Of a stretch of DNA of 64,000 bases, positions 1 through 8,434 are shown piece after piece (the first letter of the stretch is position 1; each line of letters starts with the position of its first letter). The translations under genes and the position numbers were made by a program. A model generated the notes under the pieces. It searched no databases. It worked only from the letters and a program-made list of their open reading frames with translations, and had not been told where the DNA came from. The stretch is from Streptomyces physcomitrii (lineage in GTDB: Bacteria > Actinomycetota > Actinomycetes > Streptomycetales > Streptomycetaceae), in NCBI RefSeq assembly GCF_012273655.1, contig NZ_JAAWWP010000015.1:124001-188000 (forward strand). Direction: 5' to 3'.

Positions 1-194
1 ATCTGGGTCTGGGCCGAGCGGACCGCGGCCCCGGCGTCCGCGAGGAGCGGCACCGCCTGTTCCGTCACCTCTGTCACGAGTCTGGTCGTCGCCTTGAGCG
101 TCTGGGCCAGCCTCACCAGGGCCACGGCGAGGAAGGAGACCAGAATCGCCCAGAAGACGGCCACCAGGATCCCGGCCACCTCACCACCGGACAC
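1..194 (-). CDS. DUF948 family membrane protein, N-terminal part only
   Basis: This is the first 64 codons of a minus-strand gene that runs off the left edge. It starts with GTG at 194 and reads MSGGEVAGILVAVFWAILVS, a short periplasmic or cytoplasmic lead and one hydrophobic segment (about residues 7-28). A helical region rich in Thr, Val and Ala follows, with no stop before the edge. That arrangement, one N-terminal transmembrane helix then an amphipathic helix, is typical of the DUF948 family, whose function is not known. Its place directly downstream of rpsD matches other Streptomyces, where it precedes alaS. The family call is recognition from memory; the membrane segment is seen directly. 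Confidence 0.75.
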   Translation of the reverse strand, partial: MSGGEVAGILVAVFWAILVSFLAVALVRLAQTLKATTRLVTEVTEQAVPLLADAGAAVRSAQTQ

Positions 195-459
195 TGTTGC
201 ACCCCTGCCTGAGACATCGCGTGTGTGCCGCGGGGCCGCACGTGCCCCGCACCCCGTTTCGCACCGAACGCTCGCTGCGGTCGGGAGAATCGAGAAAAAC
301 GTCCTCCGAGCCTATCGCGCCCCGGCCCGGGCCCCGTAACGCGTTTCGGCGTGCACCGGGGGCGAACAGGGGCCCCAACGCGAGCCCGCCGCCCCTTCGG
401 CGCGTGAGCGGCGAAGAAGCGGCGGGACGGAGCGCGGAAGGCGCGGTGCTACGACCGGA

Positions 460-1074
460 TCAGCGGGCGTAGTACTCGACGACGAGCTGCTCGTCGCAGA
501 TCACCGGGATCTCCTTGCGGTTCGGGTCGCGGTCCAGACGGAAGGCCAGGGCCTTCAGGTTGACCTGGAGGTAGCGCGGGGTCTCGCCCTCGGGGGCGAA
601 GCCGCCCTCACGGGAAACCTGGAACAGCGGCTTCTCGCGGGAGCGCTCGCGCACCATCACGACGTCGTCCGGGCGGACACGGAAGGAGGGCTTGTCGACC
701 TTCTTGCCGTTGACCTCGATGTGACCGTGCACGACCATCTGGCGGGCCTGGTAGATGGTGCGCGCGATGCCGGAACGCAGAACCAGGGCGTCGAGGCGAC
801 GCTCCAGCTCGATGATCAGGGCCTCGCCGGTCTTGCCCTGGACCTTGCTGGCACGGTCGTAGGCGCGGACGAGCTGGCGCTCGGAAACGTCGTACTGCGC
901 GCGCAGACGCTGCTTCTCGAGCAGACGGACCTTGTAGTCCGAGTTCTGCTTGCGGCCACGGCCGTGCTCACCCGGCGGGTAGGGGCGGGCCTCGAAGTAC
1001 TTGACAGCCTTCGGGGTCAGCGCGATACCGAGCGCACGCGACTTCTTGACCTTGGGACGGGACTGGTTCGGCAC
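460..1074 (-). CDS. rpsD: 30S ribosomal protein S4
   Basis: S4 binds the 5' domain of 16S rRNA early in 30S assembly and helps form the mRNA entry site. The 204-residue product has the full S4 layout: an N-terminal basic domain (MPNQSRPKVKKSRALG) and the helical body. An S4 RNA-binding domain at about residues 94-155 includes RLDALVLRSGIARTIYQARQ and HGHIEVNGKKVDKPSFRV. It lacks the N-terminal zinc cysteines, so it is the zinc-independent form. The GTG start at 1074 is supported by an AGAAAGAGG Shine-Dalgarno seven bases upstream and by the conserved PNQSRPK start. It is transcribed alone, with 385 bp to the upstream DUF948 gene start and 359 bp to rarA. Confidence 0.98.
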   Translation of the reverse strand: MPNQSRPKVKKSRALGIALTPKAVKYFEARPYPPGEHGRGRKQNSDYKVRLLEKQRLRAQYDVSERQLVRAYDRASKVQGKTGEALIIELERRLDALVLRSGIARTIYQARQMVVHGHIEVNGKKVDKPSFRVRPDDVVMVRERSREKPLFQVSREGGFAPEGETPRYLQVNLKALAFRLDRDPNRKEIPVICDEQLVVEYYAR

Positions 1075-1433
1075 GAACCAACCTCTTTCTCTTGAATCGG
1101 CTCACCAGGGTTAGGGGAGGTCGCATCCGCAGACCGGGAATCCCGCCGTCTCCCGCCGCGAGGCGGAGGGCGGGCAGCCGCTCCCTGTTCTGGGCACATA
1201 CGTGCAGCACGCGAGTGGCCCACCGCTTCTTGCCCCGGGGGGCGGAGGTGGTGGGCTGCCCGCGACACCTTCGACGGTGCGCGACGCTCCTGGAGATCCC
1301 GGCCGGGGCCGGGCTCCGGCTGCCTGTCCCGTTCTGGTGGTGCCGACCGGGGCCGGACACGGGACGCAGCGCTGGGGGAAGTCTACCGGCTCCCGGCAGG
1401 TGCCCCGAACCGGTCCCCCCGCTCCCGCCGGGG
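1075..1433. other. Gene-free interval between rarA and rpsD
   Basis: 359 bp with no credible coding frame. It must contain the rpsD promoter and 5' leader, because rpsD reads leftward from 1074. I could not pick a convincing -35/-10 pair or the S4-type autoregulatory fold by eye. The stretch 1144-1165 on the minus strand can form a GC-rich stem (CCTCCGCC/GGCGGGAG region), which may be leader structure or a terminator for rarA. Confidence 0.5.
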
Positions 1434-2867
1434 TCAGTCCTCCGTGCCCCTGCCGCCCTTGCCCGGGCGGTCCTCGCGGTTCCCGCCGGGGCGGTCCTCC
1501 CCCGCCCCGGGCGCCGGGCGGCCCTCGGCGAGGCGCTCGCGCACCCGCTCGACGACGTCCGCGTACCGGGCCTCGGCGCCGTACCGGGTGGGCCGGTAGT
1601 ACTCCTTGCCCGCGAGGGCGTCCGGGGCGTACTGCTGCGGGGCGATGCCGCCGGGGACGTCGTGCGGGTAGAGGTAGCCCTGGGCGTGGCCGAGCTTGGC
1701 GGCGCCCTTGTAGTGGCCGTCGCGCAGATGCGCGGGGACCGGTCCGGCCAGGCCCCGGCGGACGTCCTCCAGGGCGGAGCCGATGGCGAGGGTGGCCGCG
1801 TTGGACTTGGGGGCGAGCGCGAGGGCGATGGTGGTGTGGCTGAGGGTGAGCGCCGCCTCGGGGAAGCCGATCATCGCCACGGCCTGGGCGGCGGCCACCG
1901 CGAGCGGCAGTGCCTGGGGGTCGGCGAGGCCGATGTCCTCGCTGGCGGAGATCATCAGCCGGCGGGCGATGAACCGGGGGTCCTCGCCCGCCTCCACCAT
2001 GCGGGCCAGATAGTGCAGGGCGGCGTCCACATCGGAGCCGCGGATGGACTTGATGAGGGCGCTGGCCACGTCGTAGTGCTGGTCGCCGTCCCGGTCGTAC
2101 TTCACCGCCGCGCGGTCGACGGACTCCTCCAGGGTGGTCAGGCTTATCTCCTCCTCCCCCTTGGCGAGGGCGGACCCGGCCCCGGCCTCCAGGGCGGTGA
2201 GCGCGCGCCGGGCGTCGCCGCCCGCGATCCGCAGCAGATGCTCCTCGGCGTCCTCGGGGAGGGTGACCGCGCCGCCGAGTCCGCGCTCGTCGGCGACGGC
2301 CCGGCGCAGCAGACCGCGCAGATCCTGTGACGTGAGCGGTTCCAGGGTGAGCAGCAGCGAGCGGGAGAGCAGCGGGGAGATCACCGAGAAGTACGGGTTC
2401 TCGGTGGTCGCGGCGATGAGGGTGACCCAGCGGTTCTCGACGGCGGGCAGCAGGGAGTCCTGCTGGGCCTTGCTGAAGCGGTGGATCTCGTCGAGGAAGA
2501 GGACGGTCTCCTTGCCGAAACCGCCGGTGGCGCGGCGGGCCCCGTCGATGACCGCGCGGACCTCCTTGACGCCCGCGGTGATCGCGGAGAGCTCCACGAA
2601 GCGCTTGTTGGTCGCCTTGGAGACGACATACGCCAGGGTGGTCTTGCCGGTGCCGGGCGGCCCCCACAGCAGGACCGAGGAGGGGCCCGCCGGTCCCCCG
2701 CCGCCCTCGCCGACCAGGCGCCGCAGGGGCGAGCCCGGCTTCAGCAGATGCTGCTGGCCGACCACCTCGTCCAGGGTGCGCGGACGCATCCGTACGGCGA
2801 GAGGACTGCTGCTCGGGTCCTTCTCCTGGCGCTCTTCGGCGGCGGCGGTGAACAGATCGGGTTCCAC
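1434..2867 (-). CDS. rarA: RarA/MgsA-type replication-associated recombination AAA+ ATPase
   Basis: RarA is a clamp-loader-like AAA+ ATPase that acts at stalled replication forks with the single-strand-binding protein. The 477-residue product has Walker A GPPGTGKTT at about 69-77 and Walker B VLFLDEIHR at about 122-130. A sensor-1 region IAATTENPYFSVI and the RarA C-terminal tetramerisation region (HYDVASALIKSIRGSD, ARRLMISASEDIGLADP) follow. A longer frame begins at 2891. I chose the GTG at 2867 because it gives the conserved MEPDLFTAAAEERQEKDPSS start of Streptomyces homologues. The last 40 residues are a Gly/Arg/Glu/Asp-rich tail. It is monocistronic or loosely linked with VKOR upstream (about 90 bp). 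Confidence 0.93.
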   Translation of the reverse strand: MEPDLFTAAAEERQEKDPSSSPLAVRMRPRTLDEVVGQQHLLKPGSPLRRLVGEGGGGPAGPSSVLLWGPPGTGKTTLAYVVSKATNKRFVELSAITAGVKEVRAVIDGARRATGGFGKETVLFLDEIHRFSKAQQDSLLPAVENRWVTLIAATTENPYFSVISPLLSRSLLLTLEPLTSQDLRGLLRRAVADERGLGGAVTLPEDAEEHLLRIAGGDARRALTALEAGAGSALAKGEEEISLTTLEESVDRAAVKYDRDGDQHYDVASALIKSIRGSDVDAALHYLARMVEAGEDPRFIARRLMISASEDIGLADPQALPLAVAAAQAVAMIGFPEAALTLSHTTIALALAPKSNAATLAIGSALEDVRRGLAGPVPAHLRDGHYKGAAKLGHAQGYLYPHDVPGGIAPQQYAPDALAGKEYYRPTRYGAEARYADVVERVRERLAEGRPAPGAGEDRPGGNREDRPGKGGRGTED

Positions 2868-2955
2868 GTACGAAACCCTAGGCCACCCCACTGACAGCGC
2901 GGGCCCGGCCGGTGGCGCCGGGCGCCTTCGCGGACCGGTTCGGCCGGGACCCGGT

Positions 2956-3603
2956 TCAGCCGGTCCAGAAGTCCCACCAGCGGGTCAGGATGAGCATGCC
3001 GATGATGCCGAGGTGCAGCACCGGCAGCACCCAGGTGAACTCGCCGAAGAAGCCGCGCAGCCAGTGCGGGGCGGGCAGCAGGCCGCCGCGGATGTTGGCG
3101 GAGGTGACGTACCAGAACATCAGGATGGTGGCGGCCCAGGCCAGGCAGCACCACAGGCACAGGGCGTTGATCCGGTACAGGGACTGGAACTGCAGCCAGG
3201 TGCAGAAGCCGACGCCGAAGAGGGTGCCCGCGTTGAGGGTGAGCCAGTACCAGCGGGGGAAGCGGGCGCGGGCGAGCAGGCTCATGCCCACGCAGACGAC
3301 TATCGCGTAGGTGACGAGGCCCAGCAGGGGGTTGGGGAAGCCGAAGGCCTCGGCCTGGTCGCTCTTCATGATGCTGCCGCAGGAGACGACCGGGTTGATG
3401 CTGCACCCGGGGGTGAAGTCCGGGTCCTCCAGGAGCTTGAACTTGTCGAGCGTGATCACCCAGGAGGCGAGCACCCCGGCCGCGCCGGTGAGCACCAGGA
3501 GCAGGGCGAGCGCGGTGCTGCCGCCCACCCGCCGCCCGGTGTCCGCGGCCGGGCGCGAGGAACCGGAGGAGGCCCCTTCGGTGGCTGTCTTCGTCTCGCT
3601 CAT
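2956..3603 (-). CDS. Vitamin K epoxide reductase (VKOR) family protein
   Basis: VKOR homologues in actinobacteria re-oxidise extracytoplasmic DsbA-like proteins and pass electrons to quinones. The 215-residue product has five predicted membrane segments. The active-site CxxC is CLWC at about 149-152 at the end of a helix. The loop cysteines C67 and C75 (GCSINPVVSCGS) follow the first helix, as the VKOR mechanism requires. The N-terminal 28 residues are polar and probably cytoplasmic. A GTG codon sits directly before the ATG at 3603; I prefer the ATG (MSETKTATEG). No DsbA-type partner is adjacent. All four catalytic cysteines are present, so it should be active. Confidence 0.9.
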   Translation of the reverse strand: MSETKTATEGASSGSSRPAADTGRRVGGSTALALLLVLTGAAGVLASWVITLDKFKLLEDPDFTPGCSINPVVSCGSIMKSDQAEAFGFPNPLLGLVTYAIVVCVGMSLLARARFPRWYWLTLNAGTLFGVGFCTWLQFQSLYRINALCLWCCLAWAATILMFWYVTSANIRGGLLPAPHWLRGFFGEFTWVLPVLHLGIIGMLILTRWWDFWTG

Positions 3604-3774
3604 CACGCCGATCCGTCACTGTGGGGGTGGGCTCAGGGCAGAGACATTGTGCCGTACGGGACCCGATCGGCGCCGTTCGCTGTGGATAAGCGGAGCCTGT
3701 GGAAAACGCGGTATCGCGTACGGGAAGGCGCCTGTCGAAAGGCGCGCCCGCACGTACGGGAGCCCGCGCGTACA

Positions 3775-3824
3775 CGCGAGGCCCCGGGGGCGATCCGCAG
3801 CGGACCAGTCCCCGGGGCCTCGCG
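3775..3824 (-). terminator. Terminator hairpin downstream of hisS
   Basis: A perfect 15-bp inverted repeat (CGCGAGGCCCCGGGG at 3775-3789, its complement at 3810-3824) with a 20-base loop lies 105 bp beyond the hisS stop. There is no T-run, as is usual for Streptomyces terminators. The rest of the 326-bp interval between the VKOR gene and hisS (3604-3929) holds no gene that I can support. It must carry the VKOR promoter. Confidence 0.75.
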
Positions 3825-3929
3825 CCCGACTCGGACCGGGCGGACCACCGGGCAGGGGCACACCCTCAGAGCCAGCGGCTCTCAGCTCAGCCGGCCCTCG
3901 GACAAGGCGACCCTCAGGCCGGACGGCCC

Positions 3930-5192
3930 TCAGGCAAGCCGCGCGAGCAGCTCGCCGGTCAGCGCGTCCAGCGGGACCGCGCTCTGCTCGCCGGACTCCA
4001 GGTCCTTGAGCTGGACGAGGTTTTCCGCGAGGTCCCGCTCCCCCGCGATGACCGCGAACCGGGCGCCGCTGCGGTTGGCGTTCTTCATGGCGCCCTTGAG
4101 CCCGCGCCCGCCGAAGGCGAAGTCGGCGGCGACGCCCTGCTTGCGCAGCCCGGTGACCACGCCGAACAGCACCCGCCGCGCCTCCTCGCCGAGCGGCACC
4201 GCGAACACGCTGGTGGCGGGCGGCAGTTCGAGGACGACGCCCTCGGCCTGGAGGGCGAGCACCGTGCGGTCCACGCCGAGCGCCCAGCCCACCGAGGGCA
4301 GCGAGGGGCCGCCGATCATCTCGGAGAGGCCGTCGTAGCGTCCGCCGCCGCCGACCGCGGACTGCGAGCCGAGGCCGTCGTGCACGAACTCGAAGGTGGT
4401 GCGGGTGTAGTAGTCGAGGCCGCGGACCAGCTTGGGGTCGTCCTCGTAGGCCACCCCGGCGGCGGTGAGCAGCTCGCGCACCTGCTCGTGGTAGGCCTTG
4501 CAGGCGTCGCAGAGGTAGTCGCGCAGCAGGGGCGCCCCGGTCAGCTGCTTCTGGACGGACTCGCGCTTGTCGTCGAGGACCCGCAGCGGGTTGATCTCGA
4601 TCCGGCGGCGGGTGTCCTCGTCGAGGTCGAGACCGCGCAGGAACTCCTGGAGCGCGGTCCGGTAGACCGGCCGGCACTCCTTGTCGCCCAGCGAGTTGAG
4701 CAGGATCCGGAAGGTGCGCAGCCCCAGCGAGCGGTAGGCCTGGTCCGCGAGGACGATCAGCTCCGCGTCGAGGAAGGGGTCCTCGGTGCCGATGGCCTCG
4801 GCCCCGACCTGGGAGAAGTGGCGGTAACGCCCCTTCTGCGGGCGCTCGTAGCGGTAGTACGAACCCGAGTACCAGAGCTTGACGGGGAGCTTGCCCTCGT
4901 TGTGCAGATTGGCCTGGAGCGCGGCCCGCAGCACCGAGGCGGTGCCCTCGGGGCGCAGCGCGAGCCGGTCGCCGCCCTTGGTCTCGAAGGCGTACATCTC
5001 CTTGCTGACGATGTCGGTGGACTCGCCGACACCGCGCGCGAAGAGCTCGACGTTCTCGAAGCCGGGGGTCTCGACGTACCCGTAGCCGGAGTTCCTCAGC
5101 GGCGCCGCGATGGCCTCGCGTACGGCGAGGTAGGTCGCGGAGTCCGGGGGGATGATGTCGTAGGTGCCCTTGGGGGCCTGGAAGGTGTTCAC
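3930..5192 (-). CDS. hisS: Histidyl-tRNA synthetase
   Basis: Charges tRNA-His. The 420-residue product carries class II aaRS motif 2 (LALRPEGTASVLRAAL) and the two histidine-binding signatures. These are LVRGLDYYTRTTFEFV (HisA motif 1) and GGRYDGL with motif 3 GWALGVDRTVLAL. A C-terminal anticodon-binding domain spans about residues 320-420. The open frame extends 68 codons further upstream, but that extension reads the 3' end of the neighbouring gene in another frame. The GTG at 5192 gives the conserved NTFQAPKGTYD start. The metallo-beta-lactamase gene ends 13 bp upstream, so the two form an operon, as in other actinobacteria. Confidence 0.97.
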   Translation of the reverse strand: MNTFQAPKGTYDIIPPDSATYLAVREAIAAPLRNSGYGYVETPGFENVELFARGVGESTDIVSKEMYAFETKGGDRLALRPEGTASVLRAALQANLHNEGKLPVKLWYSGSYYRYERPQKGRYRHFSQVGAEAIGTEDPFLDAELIVLADQAYRSLGLRTFRILLNSLGDKECRPVYRTALQEFLRGLDLDEDTRRRIEINPLRVLDDKRESVQKQLTGAPLLRDYLCDACKAYHEQVRELLTAAGVAYEDDPKLVRGLDYYTRTTFEFVHDGLGSQSAVGGGGRYDGLSEMIGGPSLPSVGWALGVDRTVLALQAEGVVLELPPATSVFAVPLGEEARRVLFGVVTGLRKQGVAADFAFGGRGLKGAMKNANRSGARFAVIAGERDLAENLVQLKDLESGEQSAVPLDALTGELLARLA

Positions 5193-5205
5193 GGGAGCTT
5201 TATCG

Positions 5206-5919
5206 TCACATTCCTCGTCGCGGGGCCGTGGAAGGATCCGGCCCCAGGCCGGCGGCCACCTGCCGCAGATACGGGTTGGTGGCGCGCTCCTGGCCGATGG
5301 TCGTCTGGGGACCGTGCCCGGACAGCACCACGGTCGAGTCGTCGAGCGGCAGGCACACGCGGCCCAGCGACTCGAGGATCTCCGGGTGGCTGCCACCGGG
5401 GAGGTCGGTGCGGCCGATGGAGCCGGCGAACAGCAGGTCGCCCGAGAAGAGGACCGGAGGGATCTCCGGGCTCTCGGGCATCCGGAAGGTCACCGACCCC
5501 TTGGTATGCCCGGGCGCGTGCGCCACACCGAACTCCATTCCGGCGAGCCGCAGCAGGGCACCGTCGGTCAGCTCCTGTACGTCGTCCGGTTCGCCCACGG
5601 TCAGCTCGCCCATCAGCGGCATCCCGATGGAGCGGCCGAGCGCCTTCTCCGGATCGCTCATCATGTAGCGGTCCTCGGGGTGGATCCAGGCGGGCACGTC
5701 GTGCGCGCCGCAGACCGGGACGACGGAGGCCACATGGTCGATGTGGCCATGGGTGAGGACGACCGCGACGGGCTTGAGCCGATGCTTCCTCAGCGCTTCC
5801 TCGACGCCCTCGGCGGCCTGGTGGCCCGGGTCGATGATCACGCACTCCTCGCCTGCGGCGGGGGCGACCAGATAGCAGTTGGTCCCCCAGGCCCCGGCGG
5901 GGAACCCGGCAATGAGCAC
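5206..5919 (-). CDS. MBL-fold metallo-hydrolase (glyoxalase II-like)
   Basis: A 237-residue metallo-beta-lactamase-fold hydrolase. The metal-binding motif THGHIDH lies at about 56-62, followed by APGHTKGS, FSGDLLFAGSIGRTDLPGG and the last ligand region LSGHGPQTTIG. The fold and spacing match hydroxyacylglutathione-hydrolase-like proteins, but the substrate is unknown. Actinobacteria lack glutathione, so a mycothiol adduct or another thioester is more likely. The GTG start at 5919 has GAAGGA five bases upstream and agrees with the conserved LIAGFPAGAWGTNCYLVAP start. Co-transcribed with hisS (13-bp gap). The divergent cyclophilin gene begins 201 bp away. Confidence 0.85.
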   Translation of the reverse strand: MLIAGFPAGAWGTNCYLVAPAAGEECVIIDPGHQAAEGVEEALRKHRLKPVAVVLTHGHIDHVASVVPVCGAHDVPAWIHPEDRYMMSDPEKALGRSIGMPLMGELTVGEPDDVQELTDGALLRLAGMEFGVAHAPGHTKGSVTFRMPESPEIPPVLFSGDLLFAGSIGRTDLPGGSHPEILESLGRVCLPLDDSTVVLSGHGPQTTIGQERATNPYLRQVAAGLGPDPSTAPRRGM

Positions 5920-6120
5920 GATCGTCCTTCGTTCGTCGGCGACGGTTCGGCCGGCCCGCGGCGGCGGGGAACGCGGCTGCTCAGAGCCTACCGGCGGAGC
6001 CGATCCCACAGCCAACCCGTATACGGTACGGGCACCCTCGCGCCGGAGTCGGTACGGCGCGGGCCCGCAGCCGTCACGTACACACGCACGCGTACGCACA
6101 CACGCACGAGGAGAGAGCCC

Positions 6121-6918
6121 GTGGTCAGCCAGGAACAGCGGCGCAAGCAGCTCGCCAGAGAGAAGCGGATACGGCAGCAGCAGCGCCGTGCGGCGGCGCA
6201 GCGCAGGGCGCGGCAGCGCACCATCCTGATCGGCGCGGCCCTGGGGCTGCTCCTCGTGGTCGCGGGCGGGCTCTGGGTGGGCGGCGTCTTCGACGGCGAC
6301 TCCGGCGACAGCAGCGCCCAGGACCCCTGCGGCAAGCCCGCGGCGGGCAAGGTGAAGCCGCTCTCGTTCAAGAAGGAGCCGGCCCTCGCGATCGACAAGT
6401 CGGCCGACTACACGATGGAGTTGGACACCACCTGCGGCAGCATCGGCATCGCCATGGACGCCGGGGCCGCCCCGCACACGGTGAACTCCTTCCGCTTCCT
6501 CGCGGGCAAGGGCTACTTCGACCACACCCGGTGCCACCGGCTGACCACCGGCACCGTCAACGTCCTGCAGTGCGGCGACCCGCGGGGCGACGGCGAGGGC
6601 GACCCCGGCTACACGCTCGACGACGAGAACCTCAAGGACAAGCGGCTGCGGGGCGATGTCTACCCGGCGGGCACGGTGGCGATGGCCAACAAGTACAACG
6701 CCCAGACCGGCAAGGGCCGCGACTCGGGCGGCAGCCAGTTCTTCCTGGTCTACCGGGACACCCAACTGCCGCCGGACTACACGCCGTTCGGGACCGTCTC
6801 GAAGAGCGGTATGAAGGTGCTGAAGAAGATCGCGGACGCGGGCGAGGACTCGGGCGGCGGCGACGGGGCGCCGAACGCCACGGTGGTCATCGACAAGGCC
6901 ACCGTGCGCACCTCCTGA
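6121..6918 (+). CDS. Membrane-anchored peptidyl-prolyl cis-trans isomerase, cyclophilin type
   Basis: Catalyses proline isomerisation in proteins, here outside the membrane. The 265-residue protein has a highly basic cytoplasmic head (residues 1-34, RRKQLAREKRIRQQQRR). One transmembrane helix spans about 35-55, with an Asp/Ser linker, then a cyclophilin domain from about 95. Cyclophilin landmarks are APHTVNSFRFLAGKGYFD, AGTVAMANKYN, and GSQFFLVY followed by FGTV. Residues normally forming FHR/FQGG are replaced (CHRLTTG, LQCGDP), so activity on standard substrates may be weak. GTG start at 6121 with GAGGAGAGA upstream. Transcribed alone, divergent from the hisS operon. Confidence 0.9.
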   Translation: MVSQEQRRKQLAREKRIRQQQRRAAAQRRARQRTILIGAALGLLLVVAGGLWVGGVFDGDSGDSSAQDPCGKPAAGKVKPLSFKKEPALAIDKSADYTMELDTTCGSIGIAMDAGAAPHTVNSFRFLAGKGYFDHTRCHRLTTGTVNVLQCGDPRGDGEGDPGYTLDDENLKDKRLRGDVYPAGTVAMANKYNAQTGKGRDSGGSQFFLVYRDTQLPPDYTPFGTVSKSGMKVLKKIADAGEDSGGGDGAPNATVVIDKATVRTS

Positions 6919-7131
6919 CCGGGGGCGGGGCGGGGCGGGCGGTGCGCGGACACTGTTCGCACCGGGGGGCGCACGCGGCGTCATCAAGCGCTGCCGGGGG
7001 CTCCCGCCTCGTAAGTTCGGTCGCGCGGGATGCGGACAGCCGCCCCGCCGGTCGCCTATGTTTGCGGTGACGAACTGTGGACGATGCCCGGGGGCGGCAG
7101 TACCCGAGGGGCATCATGTGGAGGAGGCGCT

Positions 7132-8361
7132 GTGAGCAGCGACCCGTGGGGCCGCGTCGACGAGACGGGCACCGTGTACGTGCGTACGGCCGACGGTGAG
7201 AAGGTCGTCGGTTCCTGGCAGGCCGGATCCCCGGACGAGGCCCTGGCCTATTTCGAGCGCAAGTACGAGGGCCTGGTTGTGGAGATCGGCCTCCTCGAAC
7301 GCCGGGTGAAGACCACCGACCTGTCGGCCAAGGACGCCCAGACCGCCGTCGACCACCTGCGCGAGCAGGTGGACGCCCACCATGCGGTCGGCGATCTCCA
7401 GGCCCTGCGCGACCGTCTCGACAAGCTCGTCGGGACGGTCGAGGCGCGGCGTGAGGAGCGCAAGGTCCAGAAGGCCAAGCAGTCCGACGAGGCGCGGCAG
7501 GCCAAGGAGAATCTGGTCGCCGAGGCGGAGGAGCTGGCGCGGAGCGAGCAGTGGCGTTCGGCGGGCGAGCGGCTGCGGGCCCTGGTGGACACCTGGAAGG
7601 GGCTGCCGCGTCTGGACCGCAAGTCCGACGACGAGCTCTGGCACCGCTTCTCGCACGCCCGCTCGGCCTTCTCCAAGCGGCGCAAGGCGCACTTCGCCTC
7701 GCTGGACGCGCAGCGCGAGGAGGCCCGCAAGACCAAGGAGCGGCTGGTCTCGGAGGCCGAGTCGCTCTCCGGCTCGACCGACTGGGGCGGCACCGCGGCG
7801 CGCTACCGCGAGCTGATGGGCGAGTGGAAGGCGGCGGGCCGCGCCCAGCGCGAGCACGAGGACGATCTGTGGAACCGCTTCCGCGGCGCCCAGGACGTCT
7901 TCTTCGCCGCCCGCGGCGCGGTCTTCGCGGAGCGGGACGCGGAGCAGACGGAGAACCTCAAGCTGAAGGAGGAGCTGGCCGCCGAGGCGGAGCGGCTGCT
8001 GCCGGTGACCGACCTCAAGTCGGCCCGGGCGGCCTTCCGTTCGCTCAACGAGCGCTGGGAGGCCATCGGCCACGTACCGCGTGACGCCCGCCCGAAGGTG
8101 GAGGGCCGGATGCACGCGGTGGAGCGTGCGCTGCAGGACTCCGAGGAGGCCGAGTGGCGCCGCACCAACCCGGAGGCGCGGGCCCGCGCGGAGGGCCTGA
8201 CCGGTCAGCTGCAGGCCGCCGTCGACAAGCTCGGCAAGCAGATCGAGACCGCCCGTGCCGCGGGCAACAACGCCAGGGCCGACAAGCTCCAGAAGGAGCT
8301 GGACGGCCGCCAGGCGCTGCTCGACCAGGCGCTGAAGGGTCTCCAGGAGTTCGGCGGCTGA
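7132..8361 (+). CDS. DUF349 domain protein
   Basis: A 409-residue, strongly charged, predominantly helical protein with at least three DUF349 repeats. Their signature W-K-x(4)-R..D..LW.RF is seen at about 155-185 (LVDTWKGLPRLDRKSDDELW), 230-260 (LMGEWKAAGRAQREHEDDLW) and 305-330. It ends in a coiled coil (residues about 350-409). DUF349 proteins are cytoplasmic; no biochemical role is established to my knowledge. The open frame begins at 7030, but the GTG at 7132 follows a strong GGAGGAGG and gives the conserved SSDPWGRVDETGTVYV start. Convergent with the degraded gene downstream, separated by a strong terminator. Confidence 0.88.
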   Translation: MSSDPWGRVDETGTVYVRTADGEKVVGSWQAGSPDEALAYFERKYEGLVVEIGLLERRVKTTDLSAKDAQTAVDHLREQVDAHHAVGDLQALRDRLDKLVGTVEARREERKVQKAKQSDEARQAKENLVAEAEELARSEQWRSAGERLRALVDTWKGLPRLDRKSDDELWHRFSHARSAFSKRRKAHFASLDAQREEARKTKERLVSEAESLSGSTDWGGTAARYRELMGEWKAAGRAQREHEDDLWNRFRGAQDVFFAARGAVFAERDAEQTENLKLKEELAAEAERLLPVTDLKSARAAFRSLNERWEAIGHVPRDARPKVEGRMHAVERALQDSEEAEWRRTNPEARARAEGLTGQLQAAVDKLGKQIETARAAGNNARADKLQKELDGRQALLDQALKGLQEFGG

Positions 8362-8385
8362 GGCTGCCGCCCGCTGCGAGAGCGA

Positions 8386-8417
8386 GGCCCGGTCCGCGCG
8401 TCGGCGCGGACCGGGCC
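8386..8417. terminator. Bidirectional terminator
   Basis: A perfect 14-bp stem (GGCCCGGTCCGCGC at 8386-8399 and its complement at 8404-8417) with a 4-base GTCG loop. It lies between the convergent DUF349 gene (stop 8361) and the minus-strand TPR-like frame (stop 8435), so it can serve both. Confidence 0.85.
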
Positions 8418-8434
8418 TTCGCGTGCGCGCCGTA

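Noticed and set aside
1092..2330. Plus-strand 412-codon frame opposite rarA
   Set aside because: Shadow of rarA; composition is Gly/Leu/Ala repetition typical of antisense frames.
6061..6106. CACACG-type short repeats before the cyclophilin gene
   Set aside because: Short, imperfect alternating purine-pyrimidine run in a promoter region; too weak to call a feature.
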